A stretch of 64,000 nucleotides of DNA from Bostrychus sinensis (GCA_020698575.1 CM036252.1:1843597-1907596); one strand, 5' to 3'. Counted from the stretch's first letter, positions 43,538-54,715 are shown. Numbers and translations are program-made. Notes: generated by a model not told the origin, from the sequence alone.

Positions 43538-43813
43538 GACGGCTTCTGTTTCTGCTGAAGACACTGAGCAACAAACTCCACTGAAGACAGATTTGTTTTG
43601 ATTCTACAGGAAACTGCTGCTCCTTCACAATAAAACACATCAAATAATAACAAATACCACAGCATGGTTTAAATATACTGCAGTCTAGAGTTAATAACGA
43701 CCACATTATTTATATTGGAATTTATAATGAAAGTTTAAGACAAAAGCCTAGTTTTCAAACTCCGAAGTTTTATTTGTATTTTTATTTACCTGTCCTGGGA
43801 TCACATTAGAAAC

Positions 43814-44501
43814 ATCCACTTAAACCAGTTCAGATCCACTTAAACCCAGTTCAGATCCACTTAAACCCAGTTCAGATCCACTTAAACCCAGTTCAGATCC
43901 ACTTAAACCCAGTTCAGATCCACTTAAACCAGTTCAGATCCAGTTAAACCAGTTCAGATCCACTTAAACCCAGTTCAGATCCACTTAAACCCAGTTCAGA
44001 TCCACTTAAACCCAGTTCAGATCCACTTAAACCCAGTTCAGATCCACTTAAACCAGTTCAGATCCACTTAAACCAGTTCAGATCCACTTAAACCCAGTTC
44101 AGATCCACTTAAACCCAGTTCAGATCCACTTAAACCAGTTCAGATCCACTTAAACCCAGTTCAGATCCACTTAAACCCAGTTCAGATCCACTTAAACCCA
44201 GTTCAGATCCACTTAAACCCAGTTCAGATCCACTTAAACCCAGTTCAGATCCACTTAAACCAGTTCAGATCCACTTAAACCCAGTTCAGATCCACTTAAA
44301 CCAGTTCAGATCCACTTAAACCAGTTCAGATCCACTTAAACCCAGTTCAGATCCACTTAAACCAGTTCAGATCCACTTAAACCCAGTTCAGATCCACATA
44401 AACCCAGTTCAGATCCACTTAAACCAGTTCAGATCCACTTAAACCCAGTTCAAATCCACTTAAACCAGTTCAGATCCACTTAAACCCAGTTCAGATCCAC
44501 T
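43814..44501. repeat. 20/21-bp minisatellite (edge of a possible unit C)
   Basis: About 33 units of the CAGATCCACTTAAACC family run into the assembly gap. The same family opens units A and B, so a third unit may follow. Confidence 0.95.
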
Positions 44502-44526
44502 NNNNNNNNNNNNNNNNNNNNNNNNN
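44502..44526. other. Assembly gap (25 N)
   Basis: Twenty-five N characters between two unrelated arrays. Such a short fixed-size gap usually marks an unresolved join of unknown length. Confidence 0.98.
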
Positions 44527-44539
44527 TCGACCAGTTTAG

Positions 44540-45475
44540 GTCGGCTGTTTTAGGTCTGTTTAGTTCTGGTTTAGACCTGGTTTAGACCCAGTTTAGTTCT
44601 GGTTTAGACCTGGTTTAGACCTGGTTTAGACCTGGTTTAGACCTGGTTTAGACCTGGTTTAGTCCCGGTTTAGACCTGGTTTAGTCCTGGTTTAGTCCCG
44701 GTTTAGACCCAGTTTAGTTCTGGTTTAGACCTGGTTTAGACCTGGTTTAGTCCTGGTTTAGTCCCGGTTTAGACCCAGTTTAGTTCTGGTTTAGACCTGG
44801 TTTAGTCCTGGTTTAGTCCTGGTTTAGTCCTGGTTTAGTCCTGGTTTAGACATGGTTTAGTCCTGGTTTCGACCTGGTTTAGACCCAGTTTAGTTCTGGT
44901 TTAGACCTGGTTTAGTTCTGGTTTAGACCTGGTTTAGACCTGGTTTAGACCCAGTTTAGTTCTGGTTTAGACCTGGTTTAGACCTGGTTTAGACCTGGTT
45001 TAGACCTGGTTTAGTCCCGGTTTAGACCTGGTTTAGTCCTGGTTTCGACCTGGTTTAGACCCAGTTTAGTTCTGGTTTAGACCTGGTTTAGACCTGGTTT
45101 AGACCTGGTTTAGACCTGGTTTAGACCTGGTTTAGTCCTGGTCTAGTCTCGGTTTAGACCTGGTTTAGTCCTGGTTTAGACCCAGTTTAGTTCTGGTTTA
45201 GACCTGGTTTAGACCTGGTTTAGTCCTGGTTTAGTCCCGGTTTAGACCCAGTTTAGTTCTGGTTTAGACCTGGTTTAGACCTGGTTTAGACCTGGTTTAG
45301 TCCTGGTTTAGTCCCGGTTTAGACCTGGTCTAGTCCTGGTTTAGACCCAGTTTAGTTCTGGTTTAGACCTGGTTTAGACCTGGTTTAGTCCTGGTTTAGT
45401 CCCGGTTTAGACCCAGTTTAGTTCTGGTTTAGACCTGGTTTAGACCTGGTTTAGACCCAGTTTAGTTCTGGTTTA
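44540..45475. repeat. 11-bp GGTTTAGNCCT minisatellite
   Basis: About 84 units. GGTTTAGACCC/AGTTTAGTTCT variants recur every few units, as also seen at 62800-63700. Confidence 0.96.
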
Positions 45476-45599
45476 GTCACACACACACACACAGGAGGAG
45501 ACAGGTCAGAGCCTGATGTCACCTGTTTGCTTTGTTTTTGTCCTGCAGTAGTTTGTTGTTGTGAGCCGTGAGGAAAGCTGACTTTGTGAAGTCTCACAA

Positions 45600-46229
45600 G
45601 CTCCTCCCCTGAGCGTTACCATGGAGCTCCTCCCCTGAGCGCTACCATGGAGCTCCTCCCCTGAGCGTTACCATGGAGCTCCTCCCCTGAGCGCTACCAT
45701 GGAGCTCCTCCCCTGAGCATTACCATGGAGCTCCTCCCCTGAGCGTTACCATGGAGCTCCTACCCTGAGCGTTATCATGGAGCTCCTCCCCTGAGCTTTA
45801 CCATGGAGCTCCTCCCCTGAGCATTACCATGGAGCTCCTCCCCTGAGCATTACCATGGAGCTCCTCCCCTGAGCGTTATCATGGAGCTCCTCCCCTGAGC
45901 TTTACCATGGAGCTCCTCCCCTGAGCATTACCATGGAGCTCCTCCCCTGAGCGTTATCATGGAGCTCCTCCCCTGAGCTTTACCATGGAGCTCCTCCCCT
46001 GAGCATTACCATGGAGCTCCTCCCCTGAGCATTACCATGGAGCTCCTCCCCTGAGCGTTACCATAGAGCTCCTCCCCTGAGCATTACCACCGAGCTCCTC
46101 CCCTGAGCTTTACCATGGAGCTCCTCCCCTGAGCGTTACCATGGAGCTCCTCCCCTGAGCGTTACCATGGAGCTCCTCCCCTGAGCGTTACCATGGAGCT
46201 CCTCCCCTGAGCGTTACCATGGAGCTCCT
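45600..46229. repeat. 26-bp minisatellite with a Kozak-like ATG in each unit
   Basis: About 24 units of GAGCTCCTCCCCTGAGC plus GTTACCATG (or ATTACCATG). Each unit carries ACCATGG followed by GAGCTCCTCCCCTGA, that is, a start codon and five codons (MELLP) before a stop. Confidence 0.95.
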
Positions 46230-46857
46230 GTCACTCATCAATGTTGCTAAAATAATGCTGAGCTTTGATGATAAGCTGCATTGATACTGCAGTTTAATTC
46301 AGGCATAATTATAAATATAGTAGGCCTATTATAATCCATAATAATCAGCAGTTTTAGGAAATGATGGAAAGTTGTAAATATCACTGACAAAAATGCTACA
46401 TTTATTAGATTCAGTTATTCCTGTCCTGAGTTGATAATGAATGTTTATCATTTTAGTTTAATAAAATGTGGCTTTATTAAAGTGGTTATTTCTATTTTTA
46501 TTTTCATGTTTAACCACTGCAATAATAATAACCCTGATAAATGCCCACCATGTTTAATAGAAATAAGGGGTAAAAAAAAAATGAAGGTAGATCTCCAGGC
46601 CTTGATGACTTTAAAAGTAGATCACAAGCCGAAAAAGGTGGGGCACCACTGGTCTAGACAGAACTGTTGCTCAATACTAATGGTAATTTATATTTTGCTT
46701 ATTGATTTTAGCCTCTTGTTTTTGGTGTATATTGTTGCATCAGAATTTCATTGCCCCCTCTTTATTTAATACGGACCCCCCATTGCCCCCTCAATGATAT
46801 TTGTCTGGAGCCGCCCCTGTCTATAGCAGGTTATTAGCGAGTTAGCGACAGAAAGGA
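46230..46857. other. No gene recognised; hAT-like scrap
   Basis: AT-rich sequence. 46560-46650 (GCCGAAAAAGGTGGGGCACCACTGG) resembles the end of a fish hAT repeat. This stretch has no counterpart in the paralogous block at 60655-64000. Confidence 0.45.
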
Positions 46858-46904
46858 GTTTCCCTGTGCTCTGACTGCAGCAGGAGTCGGGAGCTGCTGC
46901 CTGT

Positions 46905-47168
46905 GTCCCCCCGAGCAGCAGCTACTGTCCCTCAGTGTTTACAGCTGAGTCTGTGTCACACCGAGCAGCAGCTACTGTCCCTCAGTGTTTACAGCTGAGT
47001 CTGTGTCACACCGAGCAGCAGCTACTGTCCCTCAGTGTTTACAGCTGAGTCTGTGTCACACCGAGCAGCGGCTACTGTCCCTCAGTGTTTACAGCTGCTG
47101 CCTGTGTCCCCCCGAGCAGCGGCTACTGTCCCTCAGTGTTTACAGCTGTGTGTCTGTGTCACACGGAG
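46905..47168. repeat. 50-bp minisatellite, ~5 units
   Basis: Units contain GCAGCTACTGTCCCTCAGTG and TACAGCTGAGTCTGTGTCAC. The E block keeps one to two units at 60690-60750. Confidence 0.93.
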
Positions 47169-47178
47169 CAGAGAACCA

Positions 47179-47257
47179 TCTTTGTTACTGCAGAAGTACT
47201 TTGTTACTGCAGAAGTACTTTGTTACTGCAGAAGTACTTTGTTACTGCAGAAGTACG
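47179..47257. repeat. 19-bp TTTGTTACTGCAGAAGTAC array (4 units)
   Basis: Four perfect units; about 13 units in the paralogous block at 60767-61012. Confidence 0.95.
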
Positions 47258-47514
47258 GGGGCCATGTGTGCGCCTCATAGAAAACAATAGGGGTGTATTT
47301 TTTGACGTGCGTCCGTGTGTGTGTTGGCCTTTATTGGGTGCGTTTGATTTGTTTTCAGACCCTGTTAAACCCTGTATAAGCCATGTCTATATTTTTCATT
47401 TATAGTCAAGATTCATTCTCAACCTCGTATATCTGCTTTTTCTGCTATTAAAAATATATATGTAGGCATAATTTGTTTTAGTACCGGCATAAGCAAAAAT
47501 CTACTTTCACCCCT

Positions 47515-47722
47515 GAGTATTATACAGTATTATACTATATTATACAGTACTATATAGTATTATACAGTATTTTACAGTACTATATAGTATTATACGGTAT
47601 TTTGCAGTACTATATAGTATTATACAGTATTTTACAGTACTATATAGTATTATACAGTATTTTACAGTACTATATAGTATTATACAGTATTTTACAGTAC
47701 TATATAGTATTATACAGTATGT
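47515..47722. repeat. 30-bp AT-rich minisatellite
   Basis: Units of TACTATATAGTATTATACAG plus TATTTTACAG, about six to seven copies. Each unit is itself rich in short palindromes (TACTATATAGTA). The E block has about two copies at 61270-61343. Confidence 0.93.
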
Positions 47723-47961
47723 GTGTAATGTGATACGAGCCTGAGACAGAGGCTCGCTCTGATCATCGTGAAGACAAGAAAACACAAATCAACACAATGG
47801 GATTTTTAACAAAGGGATGTTAACTTTATCATATACTGACATGAGCACTGTGCTCCAAAACAACAGCTCTGTGCTGCTTAAACCCTTTACAACCACCAGA
47901 GGGAGCTAATGTAGCAGGCTCAGCTCTGGGGTTAATGCTGCTGTACAGCAGCAGTGTCCTC

Positions 47962-48265
47962 ACAGAGACACAGGACACAGAGACACAGAGACACAGGACA
48001 CAGAGACACAGAGACACAGAGACACAGGACACAGAGACACAGAGACACAGGACACAGAGACACAGAGACACAGGACACAGAGACACAGAGACACAGAGAC
48101 ACAGGACACAGAGACACAGAGACACAGAGACACAGGACACAGAGACACAGAGACACAGGACACAGAGACACAGAGACACAGGACACAGAGACACAGGTCA
48201 CAGAGACACAGGACACAGAGACACAGAGACACAGAGACACAGAGACACAGGGACACAGGACACAG
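47962..48265. repeat. ACACAGAG/ACACAGG array (copy D)
   Basis: 8-bp GACACAGA and 7-bp variants in compound order for 300 bp; all six frames are open over parts of it without coding meaning. Confidence 0.95.
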
Positions 48266-48466
48266 GTGAGCAACCAGGACAGGCTCAGGTGGGAGGAGCC
48301 CTAGCAGCCGTGTCCCTCATTTGACTCGAAGGAAGTGAGTGAAGTCAAAATGTTCCAGCGTCAAACTCGACACAAATGACACAAATTTTACGCCAGATTC
48401 GCGTTTGGTGTGAACTCAGAGTTAAAAAGAATATGTTCTGCTTTCAGTTCTCACTTCTGTCTCCTG

Positions 48467-48983
48467 ATTTAGACCTGGTTTAGACCTGGTTTAGACCTGG
48501 TTTAGTCCTGGTTTAGTCCTGGTTTAGTCCTGGTTTAGACCTGGTTTAGACCTGGTTTAGACCCGGTTTAGTCCTGGTTTAGACCTGGTTTAGACCTGGT
48601 TTAGTCCTGGTTTAGTCCTGGTTTAGTCCTGGTTTAGACCTGGTTTAGTCCTGGTTTAGACCTGGTTTAGTCCTGGTTTAGTCCTGGTTTAGTCCTGGTT
48701 TAGACCTGGTTTAGTCCTGGTTTAGTCCTGGTTTAGTCCTGGTTTAGTCCTGGTTTAGACCTGGTTTAGACCTGGTTTAGTCCTGGTTTAGACCTGGTTT
48801 AGACCCGGTTTAGTCCTGGTTTAGACCTGGTTTAGACCTGGTTTAGGCCTGGTTTAGTCCTGGTTTAGTCCTGGTTTAGACCTGGTTTAGTCCTGGTTTA
48901 GTCCTGGTTTAGTCCTGGTTTAGACCTGGTTTAGTCCTGGTTTAGTCCTGGTTTAGTCCTGGTTTAGTCCTGGTTTAGTCCAG
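48467..48983. repeat. 11-bp GGTTTAGNCCT minisatellite beside exon 1 of gene D
   Basis: About 47 units ending 24 bp from the exon 1 splice donor. The matching array in block E is about 1.77 kb. Confidence 0.97.
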
Positions 48984-49006
48984 AGTTAAACAGATGCAGT
49001 ACTTAC

Positions 49007-49031
49007 AGAGAAGGTGAAGTGTGGTTTTCAT
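49007..49031 (-). CDS. Gene D exon 1: orphan first coding exon, Fc-receptor-like
   Basis: The ATG on the minus strand gives MKTTLHLL plus one base, then GTAAGT. It matches exon 1 of gene E (63891-63915) except for a synonymous change. I found no exon 2, Ig domain or transmembrane exon between here and the gap at 44502, where the rest of gene D should lie. It is either a partial duplication or a gene cut by the assembly gap. Confidence 0.6.
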
Positions 49032-49065
49032 GTTTTGCTCGTTGGTCTTCGGTCTCAGCCTGTTC

Positions 49066-49146
49066 TCTGGTCTAAGTCCGGTCTAAGTCCGGTCTAAGTC
49101 TGGTCTAAGTCTGGTCTAAGTCTGGTCTAAGTCCGGTCTAAGTCTG
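49066..49146. repeat. GTCTAAGTCTG/GTCTAAGTCCG 11-bp array
   Basis: Seven units just upstream of exon 1 of gene D; the same array reaches the right window edge at 63950-64000 beside gene E. Confidence 0.93.
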
Positions 49147-49282
49147 GGTGTTTAGTGAGCCCACCACAGCAGCAGCTCCTCCTCTTCCTCTGCTCTTCCT
49201 CTTTACTGCAGACATCACTGACTCTGACCACAGAGAGCTCAGAGCTCAACTTCCTGCTCCTCTGCTGCACACTCTTTTACTG

Positions 49283-49320
49283 TTAGTAGTAGTATTAGTA
49301 GTATTAATGATATTATTATT

Positions 49321-49367
<47 letters not shown>

Positions 49368-49371
49368 GTAC
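49283..49371. repeat. (AGT)n microsatellite
   Basis: Interrupted AGT/ATT trinucleotide repeat. Confidence 0.9.
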
Positions 49372-49548
49372 AAACTGATGACTGAAAGTGAAGTAGTTAA
49401 ATTTAAATAGGTTAAAGATGGCTGCCGTGTGTGCAGTGGAAAAACACAGAGCAGTGTGTTGTTGTTGAGGTTTGTGGTTTAAATGAAGAATGGACTCAGG
49501 TAAAGCAACACTGAGAAGCTCGTAAAGCACAATATAAATCCAATCTAT

Positions 49549-49574
49549 TAGTAATAGTAGTAATAGTAGTAGTG

Positions 49575-49635
<61 letters not shown>

Positions 49636-49646
49636 CAGTAGTAGTG
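49549..49646. repeat. (AGT)n microsatellite
   Basis: About 30 AGT units with a few interruptions. Confidence 0.93.
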
Positions 49647-49884
49647 TTATTTTTGCTGTGATGATCTCAGCCTCAGCTCACGTCCTGTTTGTTTCTCAGT
49701 CGTTATTTTAAACGGTCACAGATGAGAGAAGTGTGAAAGTGAAGAAGAGACTTCCTGTTTAACTCTGGGCAGGGACTTTCTGCTGCAGAATAAAAATAAA
49801 AATAAAACATAACCCAGCTCTGTGTCCAGAGGAGAGCGACGCAGGACTAAAACTTTATGAACTGAAGCTAAAAATGAAACCAAT

Positions 49885-49985
49885 GGGCCTCGGTAACACA
49901 GGGAGGACATGCACACTCAGGAGTTTAACCCACAACCTCCTCCTCACTGAGAGACAGGCTAACCACTCTGCCACAGTGTGCACAA
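49885..49985. mobile_element. SINE-like fragment
   Basis: GGGAGGACATGCACACTCAG, then GAGAGACAGGCTAACCACTC and TGCCACAGTG resemble a common fish SINE body (the GGAGGACATGCAAACTCC and GCTAACCACTGCACCACCGTG modules). Diverged. Confidence 0.55.
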
Positions 49986-50197
49986 ATGTGAGAGGAAGTG
50001 AGCTGAAGCTGCAGAAGAAGGTCATGTGTGACCTCACACAGAGGTCCAGAAGGACAGCACCTCACAGTGGACACAGACAGTTACTGCAGTTATGCTCTGA
50101 GCTGTGACTGTGGAGGTCAGAGGGAGGCACAAAATGGCCGCCACACTTCCACCACCGAGTGAGGAATGATGCACCGAACTGTAAACCCACTTGGAGA

Positions 50198-50198
<1 letters not shown>

Positions 50199-50261
<63 letters not shown>
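50199..50261. repeat. (ATT)n microsatellite
   Basis: Twenty-one uninterrupted ATT units. Confidence 0.95.
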
Positions 50262-50265
<4 letters not shown>

Positions 50266-50379
50266 TCTCGCTGTCAACTCTCTGAACCTGGGGGCCCCAC
50301 AGCTGCTGAGGACACACAGGTCCCACACAGGCCTCAGTCCCCGCTGCTCTGGGACAGGACACAGGAGGAGCCCTGCTCT

Positions 50380-50645
50380 GCCAGGTTCACTTTTGAAATG
50401 GCCCCGCAGAGCAAGAGCGAGTCCTGCCAAAAGGAGAGGGAAGGCGGGCCCCTCCTCAGTGTCCACAGGGAGACAGGGGCCCGAGGAGACGTGTACGAGT
50501 CACAGAGAAGCGAGTCAGGGGCCACACTGCGCCCTGAGCCTGGGCCGTGTCCCAGCTGCAGCAGAGACTGGAGGCCCATGAAGGAGTCAGACGTAGACGA
50601 CAGCAGACCCAGGACGTGTCTCTGTCCCTGCTCTGACAAAGACAG
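50380..50645 (+). other. Unassigned open segment, possible gene relic
   Basis: A GC-rich frame opens at MAPQSKSESCQKEREGG near 50397 and contains RSESGATLRPEPGPCPSCS. The RSES...PEP..C.S layout faintly recalls the N-terminal repeats of fish NLRC3-like proteins, but key residues are missing and no splice sites or further domains are seen. It runs into the 20-bp array. I do not assign a function. Confidence 0.2.
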
Positions 50646-51172
50646 GACGAGCTTTAGCCTCCCGCGCCGAGCCTTAGCCTCCCACGCCGAGCATTAGCCT
50701 CCCGCGCCGAGCCTTAGCCTCCCGCGCCGAGCTTTAGCCTCCTGCGCCGAGCCTTAGCCTCCCGCGCCGAGCTTTAGCGTCCCGCGCCGAGCATTAGCGT
50801 CCCGCGCCCAGCCTTAGCGTCCCACGCCCAGCCTTAGCCTCCCGCGCCGAGCCTTAGCGTCCTGCGCAGAGCCTTAGCGTCCCGCACCGAGCCTTAGCCT
50901 CCTGCGCCGAGCCTTAGCCTCCCCGCGCCGAGCATTAGCGTCCTGCGCAGAGCCTTAGCGTCCCGCACCGAGCCTTAGCGTCCCCCACCGAGCCTTAGCC
51001 TCCTGCGCTGAGCCTTAGCCTCCCCGCGCCGAGCATTAGTGTCCTGCGCAGAGCCTTAGCGTCCCGAACCTTAGCATCCCACGCCGAGCTTTAGCGTCCC
51101 GCGCCGAGCTTTAGCGTCCCGCGCCGAGCCTTAGCGTCCTGCGCCGAGCCTTAGCGTCCCGCGCCGAGCTGG
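50646..51172. repeat. 20-bp CpG-rich minisatellite, ~26 units
   Basis: Units of CCTCCCGCGCCGAGCCTTAG, with CGTCCCGCG, CCTGCGC and GCATTAG variants. CpG density is the highest in the window. Confidence 0.95.
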
Positions 51173-52440
51173 GCCCCAGGCCTTTGGGGCTGGGTCTGTG
51201 TGAGAAACCAGATCCATAAATGCGGTGCTGGGACTCCTCCTCTGGGAGAACAACGCTGGGCCTGAAGCTGGCGTCTGAGGCAGGTGAGCGCCGTCATGGC
51301 CTCCTCAGGAAACAGCGGAGCGCGGCTGAAACGACAGGCGCAGCTCAGGCTCAAGCCTTCTGCAGTTTTCTTTTTGGATCTTCTCAGTGAGTGAGAGTAG
51401 AAGTCTGTCCCAGAGGAGCTGAGAGAGAAGTAGGGAGAGTGCTGGCAGGCGGCTGATACAGACCCTGATCTGTCCCGGGACAGCGCTCTGATCCGTCCCA
51501 GAGGAGCTGGCGCTGGTCAGAGAGGGAAACCAATATCACAGAAGTATAAGAGTTTAAAGCGAGAGTAAAAGAAGTGAACAGATGCAGTAAGAGCAGGGTC
51601 ACGGTGCTGCTGTGAACTAAAGTTCACTGTAAACAAAGTTTTACTCTGACGTAAAGACACAGCAGCTGCAGATTCTCTCAAGTTCACCTCTGGAACCTTT
51701 GTGCTCATGTTTCACGCTTTTCAATCTTCATTTTCAGATCATTTCAGCTGTGTTCATCCATTTGGAATGAATTGTGGTGAGATTGTGTACTTTTATGTGT
51801 TCTTTATATTTCCAGGCCAGCTCCTACAGAAAGTCAAAAGTACAGTGTAAACCAAAAATCCTCAGGTTCATCCTGCTCAGTGAGGAAACTGCTGCACTGA
51901 AACTCATATAAACATCATTTCTGATCTTCCTTCCATCAAACACAACACATGCAGTTTATTATTTCTAAATGTCGATCTGAGCTTCTGCCTTAGAATGATC
52001 ATTTTCACTGCTCTCCACCAGATGGCGCCATTTTGACCAAATTAAGCTTACGGCAAGAAAAACAGGTGATTTTTTTTTCATAATAGTGATATAAAATATT
52101 ATACATGGACTTTTTTCAACTTTTTTAGTCTTGTTTTCTTTCTTACCAACATCATTCCTAATCATAAACATCAAATATTTCTTTCTTTCTTCTTTTTCAA
52201 AAGTTTGTACCCAGTTAAGGTTTTCTCTGGCCACAGTTTAGTTTGTTTACATGTTGATGAGTTTAGTTTACAGAAGACTTTGTAATAAAGGAAAAGAAAT
52301 GTAAAGTTAGTTTTATAATCTTTTACAGTCAGTGAGTTAGACAGAATAATAGATAGAATAAATGTTATCTTTTTTTAAAAACATATCTTAATTCATCATC
52401 AAATAAGGCAGCTTTTTTTCCTTAATCATGATGAATTACC
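51173..52440. other. No gene recognised
   Basis: GC-rich at first (51173-51340), then AT-rich plain sequence. No Ig motif, no transposon ends and no splice-bounded frame was convincing. Confidence 0.45.
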
Positions 52441-52444
52441 ATAG

Positions 52445-52575
52445 ATATAAACAGCATACACACTAACAAATGCTGGGTTATTTTAACCCATTTTCTGGGT
52501 GACACTGTTGGGTCAGAGGTTGGGTTGTTAAAACCCCAGGTTGGGTTAGAAATAATAACCCAACCACCTGGGTCA
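52445..52575. mobile_element. MITE-like repeat with GGGTTATTTTAACCC
   Basis: AAATGCTGGGTTATTTTAAC, TTGGGTCAGAGGTTGGGTT and AATAACCCAACCACCTGGGT form inverted and direct copies typical of an abundant fish repeat. Confidence 0.55.
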
Positions 52576-52786
52576 GGGTTCAGTCAGAGTCAAACTTAAA
52601 CTGTCCTCAGCTCCAAAGGCGGGAGTTAGCTCAGTCTGAGAGAAACCTCAGATAAAAGGTTTGTACACACATTTTTATCTAATTATTCTGTCATTATGAT
52701 TTGACTTTCTGTGACTGAATGTACTGTCATTGTTATTATTTTAACATTAATTTTGTCTCTGGCCTAAGTTGTAGCTTTTCTACTTT

Positions 52787-52875
52787 GTAGCCTGTAGCTT
52801 AGCTTGTAGCCTGTAGCTTAGCTTGTAGCCTGTCGTTTAGCTTGTAGCCTGTCGTTTAGCTTGTAGCCTGTAGCT
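52787..52875. repeat. 19-bp GTAGCCTGTAGCTTAGCTT array
   Basis: Five units, with TCG for TAG variants. Confidence 0.9.
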
Positions 52876-52879
52876 TAAC

Positions 52880-54714
52880 TTGAGAATTGGATAGAAACCT
52901 AACATTAGCTAAAAATAACACTGGAGTGTCAGCAAAAATGTTGAACCTTTTCTAATAATTCTTTTCAGGGTGTTTGGGGTGAACTATGGTGTAAAAATAT
53001 GCAATAGTTCTACTAGCTTTAGCGTCAGTTACTTGGCTAACTGTCAACGAGCTAACTGCTACTTTTCAGTTTTTAAAAAGCTGCTGTTGTTTCAGGTCGA
53101 CTTCATCCTCTCCTTATGGACTTCTGAGCTGATTTATCTGTAGCTTTACAGGTAAGAAGATATTTTACCTATTTTTTACAACAAAAAAATCACTTTTATA
53201 TTTGGCTTAAATGACAAACATTTAATAATTGGTTTTGATACAGGTCCTGCAGGTTTGTACCCTGAACTCTGAAAGTGTTTCCAGAGCAACAACATCAGGG
53301 ATTTATTGTTTTTATAAACAACAAAATCATGAAAATAAGGAATGATATTTCACAGTAAGTTATTGTACATTATTTTACTGTTCTAAACCTGTTAGTTTAG
53401 TTAAAATGATAATCAATAAATTAAAAGTTACAGCTAATGTCCAGTAAAAACAACAATATAATAATAAGCATTTTTGTTCATTGTAATGTCTGTAAAATAA
53501 CAACACTGATATTTGTCCAAAAAAAAAATAAAATAAAATAAAAATTATAGTATGTTTGATTGTGTTCAGGTTAATCCTAAATTATTGAGTTTATTATAAT
53601 AATTGACTTTATTATAATTATTGAGTTTAATGGCTCAAAGTGTTAGCACAGCAGCAGCCACATGAGGGCGACCTGTCCCGCTTGATTTGCTGTCACAGAG
53701 TGTATTTATTGACACTACTAGTATTTGTACTGTTTTTAATTAGTTGTTATTTCTGTGCAGCTCTTTGCTCTGCATATAAAACATACAACATACAAACATT
53801 AGGAGTCTTAAGTTGAAGCTGATATTCTTGTAACTTAAAAGTAATTTCTATAATATTTCTGAAAAATGTAGTTCAACCTCAGAATCAGGGCGGTGTTAAA
53901 CAGAGCTGGTAAACCGTAACAATCTGAGTGAGTGACATAAATGGATCTTACAGTTTTTATCAGGAATGTGCATAGAGCTCCTTTGAAAAACGTGTGTGTT
54001 ATAAGAGTAAATAGAACATTTAAGTGAATATTTCAGTAGAACTTGGTGCATTAACTTATGTTGTTGTGTTAGGAAAACCCCACTCCCCCCTCCCTCCGGA
54101 CAAACCTCATCCCACACTTTTGAAACGCTTGAGATTCCTCTTTTATTTAACACTTGTGCCCCAATTTTAAAACGTTACATTGCTGCTGTTCACAGACAAA
54201 AGTATCCTCATCACAAAACATCACAAAAACTGTATACATTCATTTTTTTTTTTGGTATAAATCTTTGAATCAACTTCTGCCCTGACCATAAATACCAAAT
54301 ATTTGATCATTTTCAGAATTTTAACCTTTTTTATTTGTAAAAAACAAGCACAAAATATGTAATATTTTTAATATTCTTAAAGCAAAGTAGATTTTTGGGT
54401 GGATTATTACAACCTTGGGTCTGTCAGAGATCACCAACAACATTTATTTTTAAGGATCTTTTTTCCTGTGCTAAGTACAATCTAACACCAACTCCCATTA
54501 AAATGATGATAAATTATTTAGGCAAACTTTGTCTGAGTTACAGCTCTCAAAGAAACTATTCATTTATTTTCTTTGCAAGTTTTGTTTGCATTGCACAAGT
54601 TTACAGTAAAATATGTGAAGGTTCATTCAAAATAAATGTTCTAAATTTACAATTTTGTGTTTGTACGTGAATTCATAATGCGATTAATCACAATTAATAA
54701 CTGAGGAGGAACAG
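52880..54714. other. No gene recognised
   Basis: AT-rich 1.8 kb. Short open frames exist but have no recognisable domain or codon signature. Confidence 0.5.
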
Positions 54715-54715
54715 G

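Larger units (their letters stand above)
19995..43812 (-). repeat. Segmental duplication unit B
   Basis: Second copy of the block described for 7145-19994, nearly twice as long. The extra length is mostly arrays (47-bp, 21-bp, 24/29-bp, 6-bp and 11-bp families), the transposon-bearing block 20571-24390 and the palindromic block 28391-29600. Confidence 0.92.
46858..49150 (-). repeat. Duplicated first-intron/exon-1 block (copy D)
   Basis: Collinear with 60655-64000: GTGCTCTGACTGCAGCAGG, the 50-bp and 19-bp arrays, the GGGGGCCATGTGTGCGCCTC block, the 30-bp array, the ACACAGAG array, the ACGCCAGATTCGCGTTTGG block, the 11-bp array, exon 1 and the GTCTAAGTCTG array. Array lengths differ; flanks are almost identical. 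Confidence 0.92.

Noticed and set aside
47935..48324. His/Arg/Thr-rich repeat protein (also 61559-61955)
   Set aside because: Arises from the ACACAGAG array read in all frames; not conserved as protein between copies D and E.
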